64,000 nt of DNA from Chionis minor (Eukaryota; Chordata; Aves; Charadriiformes; Chionididae), in contig VZSF01009132.1 of NCBI GenBank assembly GCA_013398295.1, positions 132,356-196,355 of the forward strand. Direction: 5' to 3'. Of this stretch, positions 11,801 through 25,300 are shown in pieces (the first letter of the stretch is position 1; each line of letters opens with the position of its first letter). The notes below the pieces were generated by a model. That model had not been told where the DNA came from. It saw only the letters and a program-made list of their open reading frames with translations, and made no database searches. Both the position numbers and the translations under genes were made by a program.

Positions 11801-14800
11801 CCTGCACAGCCATCGTGCCTCCGTCTCCCCGCTGCTCCCATCGCACGTGGCCTCGGCACAAGACAGCTGTTGTGAGTTTCGAGTTTAAGCACTGAAATTG
11901 CTCATCGAAGGCCCATCCTGTGCTGGGGTTTGGCAGTGGGAGAACTGGCCCAAACTCCTTGGGGTGCAGTGCAGCACCCTCCCGCCAGGCTGGGGCGCAG
12001 GGACCTGGGGGTCCATGCTGCTGAGCCGCAGCTGTGCTGATGGCCACGTATCTGCGTGGGGTTGGTACAGAGTGAGGCTGACCACACGTGTGCAGGTTTT
12101 GAGCCTCGCCTGATTCTGCGTGCTGCCCTACAGCTTCCCAGAGGCTCTGAAGACACCAGGACAAGCGTTGGGACACTGGCTTTTCCCAGTTAGGGCTGGA
12201 GAAGGCAGAGACAGACATCCCTCTGCAAATGCTTGGACTAAGCAAGCCTGGGAGGCTCCATCGTGAAAGAAAATTTTCCTGATGGAAAAGTTAATGCTGC
12301 ACCTTCAGCATTGTGTTACATACGCAAGAGAAGCATTTAAACACCGGCTGTTCATGTGCAGCTTTCACAAGCCCGGCAGCCCGTGAGGGCTGCTGGTGAG
12401 ACGAGGCCTGACAGAGGCGGGTGCATTTCTCCTAACACCTTTCTGTTGCTGGAAGCTACATCTCAGCCAGCCTTGGGGATTTTACTCGGACACCCAGCGA
12501 GGACAGGCGGACGGCACTGATGCCTGGACAGGTGGACATCCTATTGCAGAAAGCGGAAGAGCCAGAACCCACGGTGGATTTGCCAGGTACCACCTGTGGG
12601 TCTTCAGACCACAACAGAGATGACGGAGCTCATTTTTGTGTCTCCAACAGTGGCCCAGTAGCAGGGAGATAGGGAAGGACTTTGGGAAGAGGGCTGTGCC
12701 ACTCTGCAGGTGACAGTCAAAGGGGTCACCTCCTGCCTGCCTGCCCCTGGGCAGGGCAAGGGCTGCGTGGTGGAATGCTGGTGGTGGCAAGGGCTGATGC
12801 AGTTCCTCAGCTTGCAGATCACCCTTTTGTTCGGCAGCACATCTCGAATGTTCAGTAAAACAAACTAGTTGCTGTCGGCTCTGCTCTTTGGTAACCCCGG
12901 GTTTATTTACTCGGTAACTCATCAGGCAGGGCCCAGGCCAGCATCACAGTCCATCAGACTCCACCGCGCACCAGGGGAGCAGATGTGTGGCACCACTGCG
13001 TTTTGATCTGTTCAGCCTTCTGGGGTCAGCGTGGGATTCCCCACCGTTCCTGCTCTCTGAGGATACATAATGGGGGAATAATAGTCCTCTTCCAGACTGT
13101 TTCCTCTAGGCTGTTGCTGGTTTCTGCCCCAAGTCTAATAGCCCCAAATGCTGAATTCTGCCTTGGCTGCTGCCGTACCCTTCTCCTGAGATGGGAGCTC
13201 AAGGGCAGTGGTGCTTCTGCTTGGGTGATCTCCATGGGGTCACTGCAGGGCTTGGTGGGGAGATGCCAGGTATGTGCAGGACATGACTCCGTTCCTGCCA
13301 GTTGGGAGTCAAACTGGGCTGTTGGACTGGCAGCGGGGCTGGCTGCAGGCTGGCAGCGTGTCCTGCTCTGCTCCAGCTGGGCTCAGCAGCACCTGCCTGG
13401 GTGTCCTGGCTGGTTCCCAGCTCTGGTGAACAGCAGCAGGAACGCAATGAGCTCCGCTGGAAAAACCCCACCCTGACCATCCTACCAACCAGAAGCATAG
13501 TACCTGGAGAATGCGGAGAGGTTTCCAGTAGCCTGTGCTGATGCACAACTGTCGCTTTGGTGGTTGCCACGATGCTCTTCTAGAAAAGCTATGGACCTTG
13601 CTGAGCCATCACGGAAGCGGCCACAGGTGTCAGCGATGTGTGCTGGGTGAAGGACACTATCTCCAGGCCACGGGCCAGCTCAGGGGACATCTCCTCCAGC
13701 CTCAGCAGCAGAGCAGCTGCTCCCTCCACGGCGCGGTGGCTGGGCAGAGCTGTGTTGTGCCCTGGCTGAGGTCTCTGCCGACGGCCCAACTTGGTGACGA
13801 CCCAGGAGCCTGGCGCTTGGTGATGCTGGTGGGTCAGAGCCGTGCTGCAGAAGCAGCTGAACTTTCCTTGCAGTATTCGACCAGCTGCAAGCCGGGCTGT
13901 GTGACTGTGATGCTGGGGGCAAACGTACAGTTATGTACGGCAGAGGAACAGAAACCTGCATTGCTCCGCGATGGCAGCACAGCGGGGATGGCACCGGTGC
14001 TTCTGCGGCGTGTCCACTGCAGGGGCACTAGGTGGGAGCTGAGATAATTAGTTGCCTGGTGGTAATTACACCAGCAAAGAGACTTTGCCTGGCAGTGTAA
14101 AAGGAACTAACGCATTGCCAGGTTATTTAATCTCGATAAATCATCTTAAAATATTCAACTGTTATTTACATTAAAGCAACATTTGATGCCTCTGGGCAGA
14201 AGCATAGAGGAGATTCAATATTTGTTATACATTAATTGAGCAGACTCAGGTGAGTAAATTTACTTTAATAGTTTTTTTGCCTAATAATATTAATCCTAAA
14301 AGAGAATGAAGGAGGGGTTTGCTGGAGCATTCAGAGCTGTGAAAATCTGTTGGTTCCTCACTGTCTGACCATGTTTTATAGAATTTAGGAAAAAAATTGA
14401 GTCCCAGCTGTCCCACAGCCCATGGCTGCTTTTCTTGGTGGTGGGTTATGACGGAGGTTGCAGCTGTGTGCAGCGACTTGCTAACGAGACTTTTCATGCC
14501 TTGACCTGCTAATAGTCATGCACTTCTTTATTTTTAAGCATGTGCTTAAATTCTGTTAACTTAAGGCAATGTCCCATCAAATAAGTGTATTAATGTAATT
14601 AATAACAATTTTAGAGTGTCAACTATCTCCAATTTCACCTTGGTCTCTTCTGGCTGGTAGCTCGGCCACCAGCTGTGACCCTTCTCTGTAGTCACAGCAG
14701 CAACCATCATCCCATCATTACCTGGGATGGATCCACTGAACGGAGGGATGTTGGGAGGAATGAGCAATGCATCCCTGCAACAATAAAGCGCTAATCTAAG

Positions 14801-17800
14801 GAGCGCGTTGTTCACTGTGAACAACTCTCTCCACGGTAAGGAGCAGCATCTCGTCCCTGCAGGACAGGCCTGCAGCCCTCTCCAGTGCTCAGCTCTGGCT
14901 CTTGCAGACCTGGAGGGCAGCACGTTTTTCCATCTCCTCCTTCCCGCAGAAGGGGCCCCCGCTTAAAGGTGATGCTGGCTGCAGCCCCGCTGTGTGCGCT
15001 GGGGAAGAGCGAGCAACACTAAAATAAACATGCCACCATTACAGCCACTGGAAAATGAAGTGACTTCTTAACTGGCTTTGTAAACCTTCAAGCCAAGCCT
15101 ATCTTTGCAGAAGAGTTCAGAAGAGCAGATGAAAGAAGCCTTATTTGGGGCCATGTGTTTTTAGCAAGAGGCAGCACTCGAATGTCACCAGCCTGAAGCA
15201 GCGTGGGGGACACCGGCCTCAGCACGGCACACTGAGCTGCCGCAGCTTTTCCTTGTGTTCCTGCGCACAGCCCGATTCAGACACACAAAACTCTTGACCC
15301 TTCAGTTTCTCTTTCTGAGGAATATTCCCTCTTGCATTTTCCAGTCTTATTTCAATCGGTTTTGGGATATGACATGACGGAGGCAGCGGAGGAGTAACTT
15401 AAGTGATCAGCTACGCATGAATAGCACAAGCTAAGGAGCCATGGTTTTCTCTTCCCACGTGCAGAGCTGTAGGTCAGCAGCAGCTCCTGGTGCTCCTGCA
15501 GCACTGACTAAGCTTGGCCAGTGTCATCGCTGGAGACTCAGACTTTGCCAAGAGATCAGATTTCTGGGAACTTGCTTGGAATCAAATCTTCAAGTTTTCA
15601 GGGGTGTTGAAAGCAGTGGGCTTGGCCTCAGCGATGCCCTGTCTGATAACTTCTCATCTTCTGAGGCAGCGAGACTTAACAATAATGAGAGAAGAGGGCA
15701 GGAGAAACCCCTCAGTGGCTGGACTTGCCCTTTAGACGTCTACCCCGTGGAGGGTGTTCACAGTTCAGCATCACCTAAATGTGGCTGCTGCTCCCACATC
15801 CTCCCGGCCAGCCCCAACCGTGCCCTAAGCAAGCCCCGCGCCGCAGAGGCCACACGGAGCAAGTTGAGGGCTCCCCCAGCCCCTCTTTGCCTCCTGGTTT
15901 GTGCTGGCAGATCCCCCCACTTACCCTCCTGTCTTTGTAGCTTGCAGGAGGAGAGGGACACACGGCTCGCACAGAGGCGACCGCAGTGTGATTCACAGGC
16001 ACAGCTGCGGTTCTGTGGGAATAAAACCCTCCCCTGCCTCACGGGCCGGAAGAAAATCAGAACAAACGTTCTTAGGAAAGGAGGAGCAGGGTAGCCAAGC
16101 CAGAGTAAACAAGCACTGAGAGAAGGGTGTGGGAAGGGGGGGGCATGTGTCAGCCAGCAGACACTAACTGGCTGTGGGGAGGACAGTAATGGGTTTTTCA
16201 TGTCTTTCTGGCAGTCGCTGAGTTCTTCGTATCTCCGAAGAGTGATCTGAATGACGCTTTGATGTTGGCATCTGTTCTGCTTGCACCCAAACCAGCTTCA
16301 CTTTTGCTGCTCTAGGTTCCAGCTCTGTTTGTGGCTCTGAGTATCTTGGGGCTGGAGGGGGACCTTTGTTTTCTTGGCCATGGAGGCAGCCGGTCCGTGG
16401 GTTAGGAAAGGTGTGGAGCAGCGCGTGGTTCTGCACCCCTCAGCACTGTATCGGCTTGTCCCTGGGCCACCGCACAGCTCCTTTGTGACACCTGTGAGAG
16501 CAGCAGGTGCCCACAGGCGGCATTAATGCAAAACATCTGGATCTTTACAAGCACTTAGGGTGGGTCAGCAGAGCACAGGCATCGTCTGACAGCAGCAGCT
16601 CCACACGGCTGCATGGTTTAACCTCACCGCCGGCTTCAGAAGCTGCAGGACTGATCCTGCGTGTGGCTTCAGGGCCCCTTGATGGTGCATGTCCTGCAGA
16701 ATCGGCATGTCACACGCACGAGCAGCAGAGGCCAACACCAGCCCTGGGAGCTCGGCAAAGCTGCCCGCACCAGCGCTGTTGACGGAGGATGCACAAAGCA
16801 GGGATGTCAGACAAGGGGAGAAGAGCCTGGTGTCCCTGGCTCCCAGCGCCACGCCTGGATGCGAGACTCTGAATGGAGACACAAACCTGAACTTGTAACT
16901 CTCCAAAGCAGTCCGTCATTAGCAGTTGCTTTCAGATGCTGGCTCAGAGAAGTCTTTCAGGGTGTTTTTTTATCCAGCCACAACAAGGTCGCGTGGGCTG
17001 CAGTCTGGGATGTGTAAGCCAGGAATTGCACTGTTTGGGAAACTAGTAGAATCCCTGGTTTCCACACACATGTGTACTTCCCCCCTTAGTGTATGAGGTA
17101 GCATGGGAAGGGACATCGCATTACAGGACTGCTGCAATCTCCAATGAAAGCCAGCATTGCTGCAGGCGTGAGAGCAGCCCAAGTTGAAGCAAGTTGGCTG
17201 TGGTGTAAAGGCTTTAAGTGCATGGTGATGCTGGTTAAGTCTTAGCTACCCATTCCAGTGTAGCATTGAGAGCCAGCGTTGTCTCAGCTGGAATAAGTCA
17301 GCCCAGAAGTTCATGTAGCCCAGCAACGTGCCCTGGCATGCCCAGTAATGGATGCTTAAAGCAAGAGAGTAAGGTGGTGGTTACAGAGTGAGCCTTCCCC
17401 TCTTCTTGCCCTCCTTGCAGTCAGTGGTTTAGGCTCATGCGATGATAAAGCCTTTTTTAAGACTCCCAAGTCCTTACCTCCTATTGAAGGATGTTTGTGG
17501 GCAGGGACGCTTGGCACCTCTCAGGAATAGTAAGTGAATCACCTCCCCAAATCACTTCGCGTAGGCGTAGAGCACAGGTGAGATTTTTCACCCCCTCCGG
17601 TGATCACAGAGGTGAGATTCCCACGTGGGTGTGGGTGGGGCTTTTGTGGCATTAGCCGAAATGCTGAGGACTTTAACTGCAGGGAAGTCAGGAGCGCTCA
17701 TTTATTTAATGGCTCTATCTTGGTTTTGTTCTTGATGCTGTAGGTATAATAGTCTGGTGACTGGCAAGCGGGCAAGAGGACTCATCGCTGTGCTGTGGCT

Positions 17801-18437
17801 CCTGTCCTTTGGCATTGGACTGACTCCGCTTATGGGCTGGAATAAAGCCATGGGTGGTTGTCCCAACGCCACCAACGAGACAGGGGCTGACACCGGGACA
17901 GAGCACCATGGCTGCTTCATCTCATGCCTCTTTGAGAACGTGGTAACGATGAGCTACATGGTGTACTTCAACTTCTTTGGCTGCGTGCTGCTTCCGCTTG
18001 TTATCATGCTGGGAATCTACATTAAGATATTCATGGTCGCCTGCAAACAGTTGCATCAGATCGAACTGATGGGCAACTCCAGGACCACACTGCAAAAGGA
18101 GGTCCACGCAGCCAAGTCTCTGGCCATCATTGTAGGATTTTTTGCCTTCTGTTGGCTGCCCCTGCATATCTTGAACTGCATCACTCACTTCGACGAGAAT
18201 TTCTCCAAATCCAAGCCTGAATGGGTGATGTATATGGCCATCATCCTCTCCCATGCCAACTCTGTCATCAACCCCATCATCTACGCCTACAGGATCAGGG
18301 ACTTCCGCTACACCTTCCGCAAGATCATTTCCAAGATCCTCTGTAAGACGGACAACTTCCCCAAGTGCACCACTGACAACCATCAGCACCTGACTGTCAC
18401 CAACAGTAACTGTCCAGTAGCCTCTGTGACCATATGA
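2568..18437 (+). CDS. ADORA2B: Adenosine receptor A2B (two coding exons: 2568-2896, 17744-18437)
   Basis: Class A Gs-coupled (also Gq-coupled) receptor for extracellular adenosine at the plasma membrane; it has low affinity and acts under hypoxia or inflammation. The joined exons encode 340 residues (human 332). Visible marks, numbered from the ATG at 2568: TM1 with N23 (1.50), D51 (2.50), C76 at the start of TM3, D100-R101-Y102 after TM3, an ECL2 rich in Cys with two N-glycosylation sequons (NAT, NET) and the conserved FEN segment that contacts ligand, CWLP in TM6 followed by the ligand-binding Asn (HILNC), and NPIIY in TM7. The C-tail after helix 8 has a Cys (ILCKT). The intron is phase 2 and splits the Arg codon ten residues after the Arg of DRY, as expected for adenosine receptors. 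The ATG at 2568 has a strong Kozak context (gccATGg) and gives [10 protein letters not shown], close to the chicken protein as I remember it. An in-frame ATG at 2532 has weak context. A2A is excluded by the short C-tail. Confidence 0.97.
11268..11300. repeat. Polypyrimidine (T/C) low-complexity tract
   Basis: T-rich stretch with interspersed C on the + strand inside the ADORA2B intron. On the minus strand it reads as a Lys/Arg-rich low-complexity peptide, which explains the basic start of a long spurious ORF there. Confidence 0.85.
11445..11468. repeat. A-rich low-complexity tract
   Basis: An interrupted A-run of about 24 bases inside the ADORA2B intron. No flanking target-site duplication or retrotransposed body was recognised next to it, so it is called simple sequence rather than a poly-A tail. 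Confidence 0.8.
17744..18437 (+). CDS. ADORA2B: ADORA2B coding exon 2 (terminal)
   Basis: The exon begins after a TAG acceptor, finishes the split Arg codon, and encodes ICL2, TM4 to TM7, helix 8 and the cytoplasmic tail, ending at TGA (18435-18437). ICL3 carries the Arg-Thr-Thr-Leu-Gln-Lys-Glu stretch typical of A2 receptors. Reading is open and conserved throughout. Confidence 0.97.
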
Positions 18438-21400
18438 CCGTGCACATCCTGCTCCTAGGATTTTGCCGTCCATCCCTGACACTACCCTTCCCTGTGCCTA
18501 TGTGAACAGTGACAGCCAACTCCCGGAGGAGTGCTCGGAGATGACCACTATGCAGTTACGCAGCTGTATTTTTTTTGGTTTTGTAATTAACGTAGTGCCT
18601 CCTAGAGGAACAACCTGAGCGGGGAGACTGCGTGCAGCTCACCCGCGACTGTAAACCCAGGTTGCGTGAGTGCTGGTGATCGTATGGTATTTCCTTTCCA
18701 GGTCAGATGTTGACTGTGGAAGATCCACCTGCTGGGGGTGTTTCCCCAATTATGCTGCTCGTGTCAAGTCCTAGGATCTCTATTTTAATTATTATTTTTT
18801 TTTTTTTTTAATCTTTTGATTCATTTAGGAGTAATAATTTTGTGTCTGGTTTTGGGTTGTTCTTTAAGTCCATACTTGACAGCACTTTGGTAATACCCTA
18901 ATTATTCCATCAATTGTTTGATGCAGCTAGTATTCTCCGATGGGAAAAAGTCTTACTTAGCCCAGTTGCTGGTGTGAAACTGAATCTGCGTTCCAGGCTC
19001 TGAGGGACGTGACCGCATTGATGGGAAAACAAGATCAGAACTGGCCAGCTATTTCTGGCCCCAGTATGGGAGTCCTATTTATTGAAAAATATTAGAAAAG
19101 AGTTGATTGTTTTAGAACAGCGGGTTTATTGCCTTTAAATCACTTTTTGGTCTACAGAATTCTGCAGACCGATGCTTCGGGTTTGATTTCAAATCTGTTT
19201 CCAGCTGTCAACATGCAAAAGGCTGAAGTGCCCTAATGGTCTCAGCCAGGCTGATCCAGAGTCAGTGGGGTTTGTGCAAACGCTCCCTTGGTGACGTGAT
19301 CGCTACAATTAGGTTTTTGCTCCCAAGTCAAAACGTGACGGCTTTGCAGTGCTCCCCGAACTGCAGGCTTTAGCTGTGAGAGCTGGATGCTGCAGCTCGC
19401 CTGGTTCCTACAACGTGGTCTTGCTGGGGTTCCCCTGGAGCCCAGTAACCCCCAGAAGCTGTGAGTGCTTTTTTTTTTTTTTCTAATAGTGATTTTTATT
19501 TTTTCAAATCCTGACCTGCATCAGTAGCAAAAGAGACTGGAAGGGAGCTAATTTGCTTGAGAAGCTTCAATGCCTTGACTTGCGACCTGACGTTGGCCAA
19601 GCTGTTTGGGGAAGCAGCTCGCCCTGCAGCTTGCCTAGCCTGCGCTCCGCAGCCAGCCGGGCATCCCGGCCCTTGCCCACTCGTCAATCAGCGGAGCGGT
19701 CTTAATTTGTACTGCAAGTTACCGGCGCTCTGCAACCACGGCTCAGTAATTACCACATCAATAAGTAACAGAGATCTGCAAAACTAGACGAAGGTAGAAA
19801 GAGGAGTGCATTAACTTCTGAAGTGCAAGCTCCACTTCAGACTGCATGCCGGCACGTGCGCTGCTGTAAGCGAACCGGCCTTTCTGGCATGGCCTGTGTT
19901 CTTCAGGGCAGTTTCATTCCACACTGGAGAGGAATCAGGGAGAGGAGTCAGACAAACACCTGGTAAAGTGGTACCAGCTCTCGCTGAAGCGTTCAATGCC
20001 AGCAGCGGCACCACGCCATCGGTGAGCAGCTGGAGTGCAGGGATGTGCATTAAATATGGTTTTCCCTGGTAACCCATGCAGGAAGGCAGAGGCAGGGAGC
20101 AGGCCCTTTCAAGCCAGGTGGCAGGGAAGGATGTTTAAACACAGCCAGTTCCCAAAAAACAGGTCCAGTCCAAGAACTGCTCCAAGAGCAGTGTGTGTCC
20201 CTGATAAATTGTACTTGAATCGTATAGAAATCAGCTTTCTATTTTTTTAACTGCATTGCACTAAAAAGGGGGTACTGTAAGACCCCCAAGAGTTTCATTT
20301 CTGTAATGTATATAATGACAAATACCAGCTGAAAAGCTGATGTGAAGAAATCCTGTTCCTGCAGCATCTGCTGTGCCAGCTGGCATGACCTGCGGGCAGC
20401 AGCTGCAGGTGGCTGAGGGCGCTCCCCGCAGACAGCCGACACTTCACTAGCAGCCATGGATTTTGCTACCGCCTGTGTGGCAGCTCCGGTGTGAGATCCA
20501 GCCCCAAACCTTGGTGCATCACCAGTAAGCTCTGAATGGGTCTGTGCACGTTTGTGCAATGTCCAAATTTAGCTCGGTATCTCAGATACCAAAGGATCTG
20601 AATAGTTAAAGTTATTGTCCCACGTGTTTCTCCTTTAACAGCCCCTTTCAGCTTTGCTGCATCTGCCTTGGTCAGTCCCGCTAACGCAGGTAGCCTTCTC
20701 CTGCCGTTTGGGCAGGGTTTGAGTCTCTCCTCCTTTCACTCTTTCCCTTCCGCATTATCTTTGGCTGCGTTCCTTCTGCTCATCGTGGCTGGAAACAAGC
20801 AGGGTTTCACCTGCAGGTCTGGCAGTGTTGCAAAGTGGTTGCAAGCCGCATTTATCCTTACAACAAGGCACATAAGCTGCCCCGTCCCACTGGCTGAAAA
20901 TGAACCAAACTCTGGACAGCAGGAACAGACTGAACCGCACAGAGCGAGCCAGTCCCAGAACATTCGCTCGTATGTGACAGTCTGCACGGCAGCTCGGCAT
21001 CCTCTGCTGCTACCTTTCGTATGCCTCTTACAAGCCAGAATTCCTGTAGGCAGATGTGGCGTTTCCTTAGTACCACTGTGCCATCGGGTTGTTTAGCCAT
21101 TATTAACTATGGCCCGGGTCTCCGTGGTCTTTAGGCACATTAAGTGCCTTTGTGGATCTGAGCCAAAGTAATTTCAAGGCAAAATAAAAATAGGACACCT
21201 CTCTCCCCCCCCCACCTCCCCCTGAAAAAAACCTCTGAAGGTTTCTATAAAAATGTGAAGTGAAAACGGCAGAGGAACTTTCTGTAGCGAGTGCAGCTGT
21301 AGCTATTCGGCTGTCACTCATTACTGCGCTGATGTACATAGGATGGATGTATTTTCCTCACGTTGCTCAGATTTTGTATTTGCAGTAACTGTTATTTACA

Positions 21401-22016
21401 TACAGAATGCTTAATTTACCACCTCCCCAACTCAGCCTGTGCCCCTTTATTTCTTGCGGTGTTGTGTTCACAGGGGGTTATCATATGAGGCCAGGCTGTA
21501 CTGGAGGAGGAGCTGGGTCCCAGCACAGCGGTGTGGTGGGTGGCTGAGGTGTCCAGCCTCGCGTCGCCTGCCAGCATGAGGTGGTCGACTTGTCTGAAAT
21601 GGGTCAGTTTAAAAGCACAGCAGCCAGGGTGACGCTTCCAAAGGGCCCGTATTACAGGAAGCACAGCGGAAGCACGGATCTGTCATCGGTCTGGAGGTGC
21701 TGAGGGGTCGCTGCCCTCATCCCAGGTACAGGTTTGCCAGTGATGAACCACAAACTGCTCTGAGCAGCCAAGAGCCACCACAGTGTCGCTCTGTCAAGGG
21801 CCAACACCACAAAGCCGCGCCGGCGCTGGGAGGGCAGCGGGGTTTGTGAAAGCACCAGCAGCGTTAACGCGGCTTAATGGATCACTAAGAGACCTGCTGG
21901 ACTGTTCATATCCCCACATCACAAGCACATAATATTACAGATTAGTTCAAACATCTTCAGCAATCCCAAGAATAGCCTAAATAAATGAAACTGAAGTCAG
22001 CGTGGGCTTCTTAACG
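18438..22016. other. ADORA2B 3'UTR (end unknown) and convergent intergenic region
   Basis: ADORA2B transcription must end here, but no AATAAA or ATTAAA occurs in the first 1 kb after the stop. The nearest candidates on the + strand are ATTAAA at 20049-20054 and AATAAA at 21183-21188, so the 3'UTR end is undecided. T-runs lie at about 18785-18809 and 19470-19481, and a C-run at about 21207-21217. No coding exon was recognised. Confidence 0.6.
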
Positions 22017-22022
22017 TTTATT
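22017..22022 (-). terminator. ZSWIM7: Polyadenylation signal AATAAA of ZSWIM7
   Basis: AATAAA on the minus strand lies 170 bases beyond the ZSWIM7 stop codon, giving a short 3'UTR. Use of this site is inferred from spacing. Confidence 0.6.
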
Positions 22023-22191
22023 AATTAATCCAGCAGTGTAAGGCTGGTAATTAATGTCACACTTGGCTGCAGCACAGGAAGAAATCTACCAGCCATGATG
22101 AACATTTGACAGCCTTGTAGATAGAAAAAAAATGCCAGTTACACACCCAGGAGGGTACTCAGAAAGCACATCCACATGCGATCCACATCCT

Positions 22192-22308
22192 TCATCCTTC
22201 ATCCTCTTCCTCAGCCAGTAATATGCTTGTGAGCTGCTCCTCAGAGACCTTCAGTTCCTGGCAGGCTCCCATGGCCCGGCTGAGGTAGACAGCAAGTATA
22301 TGTTTGCA
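22192..22308 (-). CDS. ZSWIM7: ZSWIM7 coding exon 5 (terminal)
   Basis: This exon encodes CKHILAVYLSRAMGACQELK, with the second half of the SWIM zinc ligand set (Cys and His), followed by an acidic C-terminus and the stop. The acceptor is TTTGCAG ending at 22309. Confidence 0.95.
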   Translation of the reverse strand, partial: CKHILAVYLSRAMGACQELKVSEEQLTSILLAEEEDEG

Positions 22309-25300
22309 CTGCAAATAGCAGCGCAGCCAAGTTAACAGCAGGAGCAACACAGGAATGTCATGCTCTAGCTGGAAGCTACAAAAATCCATCCTGGGCACAA
22401 CGGGTCTAACGAAGTGCTCACTCCTCCCAGAAGGATGGTTCCCTCTTGGCACACCAAGCCCTGGCATAGGCTGGCGCTCCAGTTGTCCCAGATGAGTTCT
22501 GCCATCAGGACACTGGGATACAGGGATCTGACACACAGCAAAGTGCTACTGGCTCCTGACGCTCTCTCTCCTCACGCTCCACAGGAGAAGGCAGAGCCAG
22601 ACTCTAAGGAACAAGATTCGGCTTGGCCCTGTCTGGCAGCCCCCATGGCTCTCAAAACCAAGAGTTTCAGGCCCAGTTTGCAGAGCTTTTGGAACAGACG
22701 GACTTCCCCTGGGGAAGGGATGGTTGGCACCAGGGGTGGACACTTACAGACCAGTTAGTTACCCTGAGCCCTTCCTTACTGGCACTAAGGGAACCGCACC
22801 ACTTCATCAGCCAGCCTCCATGCCACAGTCCCGTTAGCAGCAATAGCCCTTGCTCCAAGAGACCATCCCTTGCAAGTCTGAACACCAGTGCGTAATGAAG
22901 AACAAAAGCTCTCGCTGGCCCTTGTACGGCCTAGCGCCACCCAAATACTGTGACTCCCAGAGGCCAGATTTCAGCGGGTCAGGCACAGCCTGCGTGGCCA
23001 ACTCAACACTCGTGCATTTGCTCCCTTGGAAACTTAAGGCTGCTCAAGTTCAAGGACCGCGGCGCAGCCTTCCCTCCTGCTCCCTGTCCTGCTCCCAAGT
23101 TAAGGCAGACGACTTACCAGAAGGCTCTCGCTCTTCTGCAAGACAGTAAACCCAAAAGCGGGACATGTGCAGAAATGGCAGGAACTGTAGCAGGTGTAGA
23201 GTTTGCCTGAGCTCCCGAGGACCTGAAACAAAGGCAGTGGGAGGAAGCAGGAGTCAGAGCCAGCACTCACTTTTCATTTCTCTAACTCTTAGTCTGAATC
23301 TGGCCCACTGTCCTCTCCATGATGACTCACAGCACGCAACTGGTGTCATAATACAAAAGCATCCCCAAACACTGCAGCAACCCACCTAAGCTTGAAGCTC
23401 AGCTTTTGAGGAAGCATTCCTGTACGCACAGCCATGCTGCCAGCACACCTCGGCCCCAGTGGCTTGCCTGCCGCTAAGAGATCAGGAAAAAGGTGGTGGC
23501 GCCAAGCACAGAGCCCCCTCCCCTGATCTCCAAAGCCAGCAGCACAGTGAGCCGCCAGCCCCACCAGTGAGCTCTCCTCCCAGTACTGCCAGGCACAGGA
23601 TAGTTGAAGATGACAAAGACTCTCCTCACAGAAAGCCCCTTTGTGAATCCAGGGCCACCATGGACCCGCGGGTGGGAGAAGAGCAGCAGGGAGCACTTGG
23701 AGTGAGGCCTTTTCTAACCAGCTCCCGTGGCTGAAGGCTGCAAAGGCTCTTGCTGTTCTGCTCCCAAAACCAGCTGCAGTTATTGGAATCCAGTTTTGTC
23801 TGAATAAACAAAGCTGAAGTCTCCAGAGAAGAAGCCTCCCTGCTCCATCTCTGGTTTGGGAACGGCACTGCCTCCTTTTCCCACATGTTGCTCCTCCGCA
23901 AGGCTGGTATGGAGGCATATTCCCTCTGCGCCATGGGCAGCCAGGTGAGGGAAGCACTGATTTCCAGCACAGAGAGGCTGACAGGCAAACTGTGAGCTGC
24001 TGGAGCTGGCTGCAGGGTAGAGAAAAGCCAGCCTACGGAATTCTCTTTTACTTTCTTCATGACGGTAAAATAGCTTTTAGAAAGCTACTTTAAGAGCCAA
24101 CTGCTCTGCCCTCTCCTGTTGCAAGGGAAGAGTCTGTGGGAGCAGAACACTAAGCAGAAACCTGCGCTCAAAAGCATGGACTTTCCTGATGCTCTGAGGC
24201 CTGAATTGAGCAGCACACCCTATGGCCAAACCAAAATTACAACAGAATATTTGCTACGATGGGTCTCATATCTGCCACAGCGAGAGCAAGTGCTTTGGGT
24301 CAGCTCTGTGGCCTGGACAGCTGGCACTAACTCTTCCCGGGTATTCCAGAGAATGGTGGGGATTTACAGGGGTACAATCCCCAGCAGCGCCCTCCTCTGC
24401 GCACAAGCCCCGGGGCTCTGACGGCACACCCCACTCCCCTCCCATGCCCGGCTTTAGATCCTGGTTGGGTTTGTGGCACACATACACCTACATCCAAAGA
24501 TAAACACAAAAAAGTGAAAAGACAGGGGAGCTCTGCAGAGTGCTGCTCCCCTCCAGGATGCCCCCGGCACGCCTGAGTCACTCCAAAGGAGCATCATCCC
24601 TCCCAGTCCAGAGCTGCGCTTGCAAGGGGAGCCTTCCCCCATCCCCTGGAGCGCTCTCTGCACCCTTTGTCTCACAGGTACCATCCACACATTGAAGCTC
24701 TCCCACAGAAGTGCCTGTGCCTCATAATCCCCCTTAGTCCCATCGGATTCAGGACACAAGACTCACATTCCCACTTCAGGGTAAACCAGTCTTTTTTCAG
24801 TCTGGCCTTTACCCTGGGTCGTCCTTATACTCCAGGCTGAGTTTGTTTCACTTGTGATAAGTTTGTTTTTCTCTAGCCCCTTTGATTGTTTTTTCCAAGA
24901 TGAAGTATTCCAATGGTGCCTTTCCTTCAGAAGTGTTTTTCTTTGAGTAGGGAGGGGGGGGGAAGACACAGACACTGCCAGATTTGGGCTGAGTTTAGTA
25001 TCCTGACCTAGATGGCAATAATGCAGCTTCTGCCTAATAAGGATGTTCTGCCTAAAATCCAAAGACCAAGAGAAAAAGGTGCCTCTGTTTCTGGCCACCT
25101 GCAGCCAAGCCAGGCACTGGGCTGTTCTCTTGGCCCTGAGATGCTGTGAGATCTCCTTCCGCTGCCCTCGTCTCCAGGCGCTTGCTGGCTGCCCAGCAAG
25201 GGAAAAGCAGCTTGGTGCTGGTGTCCCTGCCAGCGTGTGGGGACGCAGGGGGGGCCAGCTGCAGCACCATGGCAGCACCACAGGCTGTGCCAGCACCTGG

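Larger units (their letters stand above)
2897..17743 (+). other. ADORA2B: ADORA2B intron 1 (14.8 kb)
   Basis: GT (2897) and TAG (17741-17743) borders are clear and the joined phase is correct. The intron is moderately GC-rich from about 6.2 to 17 kb, which produces several long but unrecognisable open frames on both strands. Simple tracts include T-runs near 4749-4762, a pyrimidine tract at 11268-11300 and an A-rich tract at 11445-11468. No nested coding gene, tRNA or CR1 copy was recognised. Confidence 0.85.

Noticed and set aside
11445..12245. 266-codon ORF on the minus strand inside the ADORA2B intron
   Set aside because: It ends in a poly-Phe run encoded by an A/T tract, overlaps several equally long frames, and resembles no family.
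23346..23957. 203-codon ORF on the minus strand in ZSWIM7 intron 3
   Set aside because: Trp/Cys-rich chance composition, no homology recognised, no exon borders in phase with ZSWIM7.
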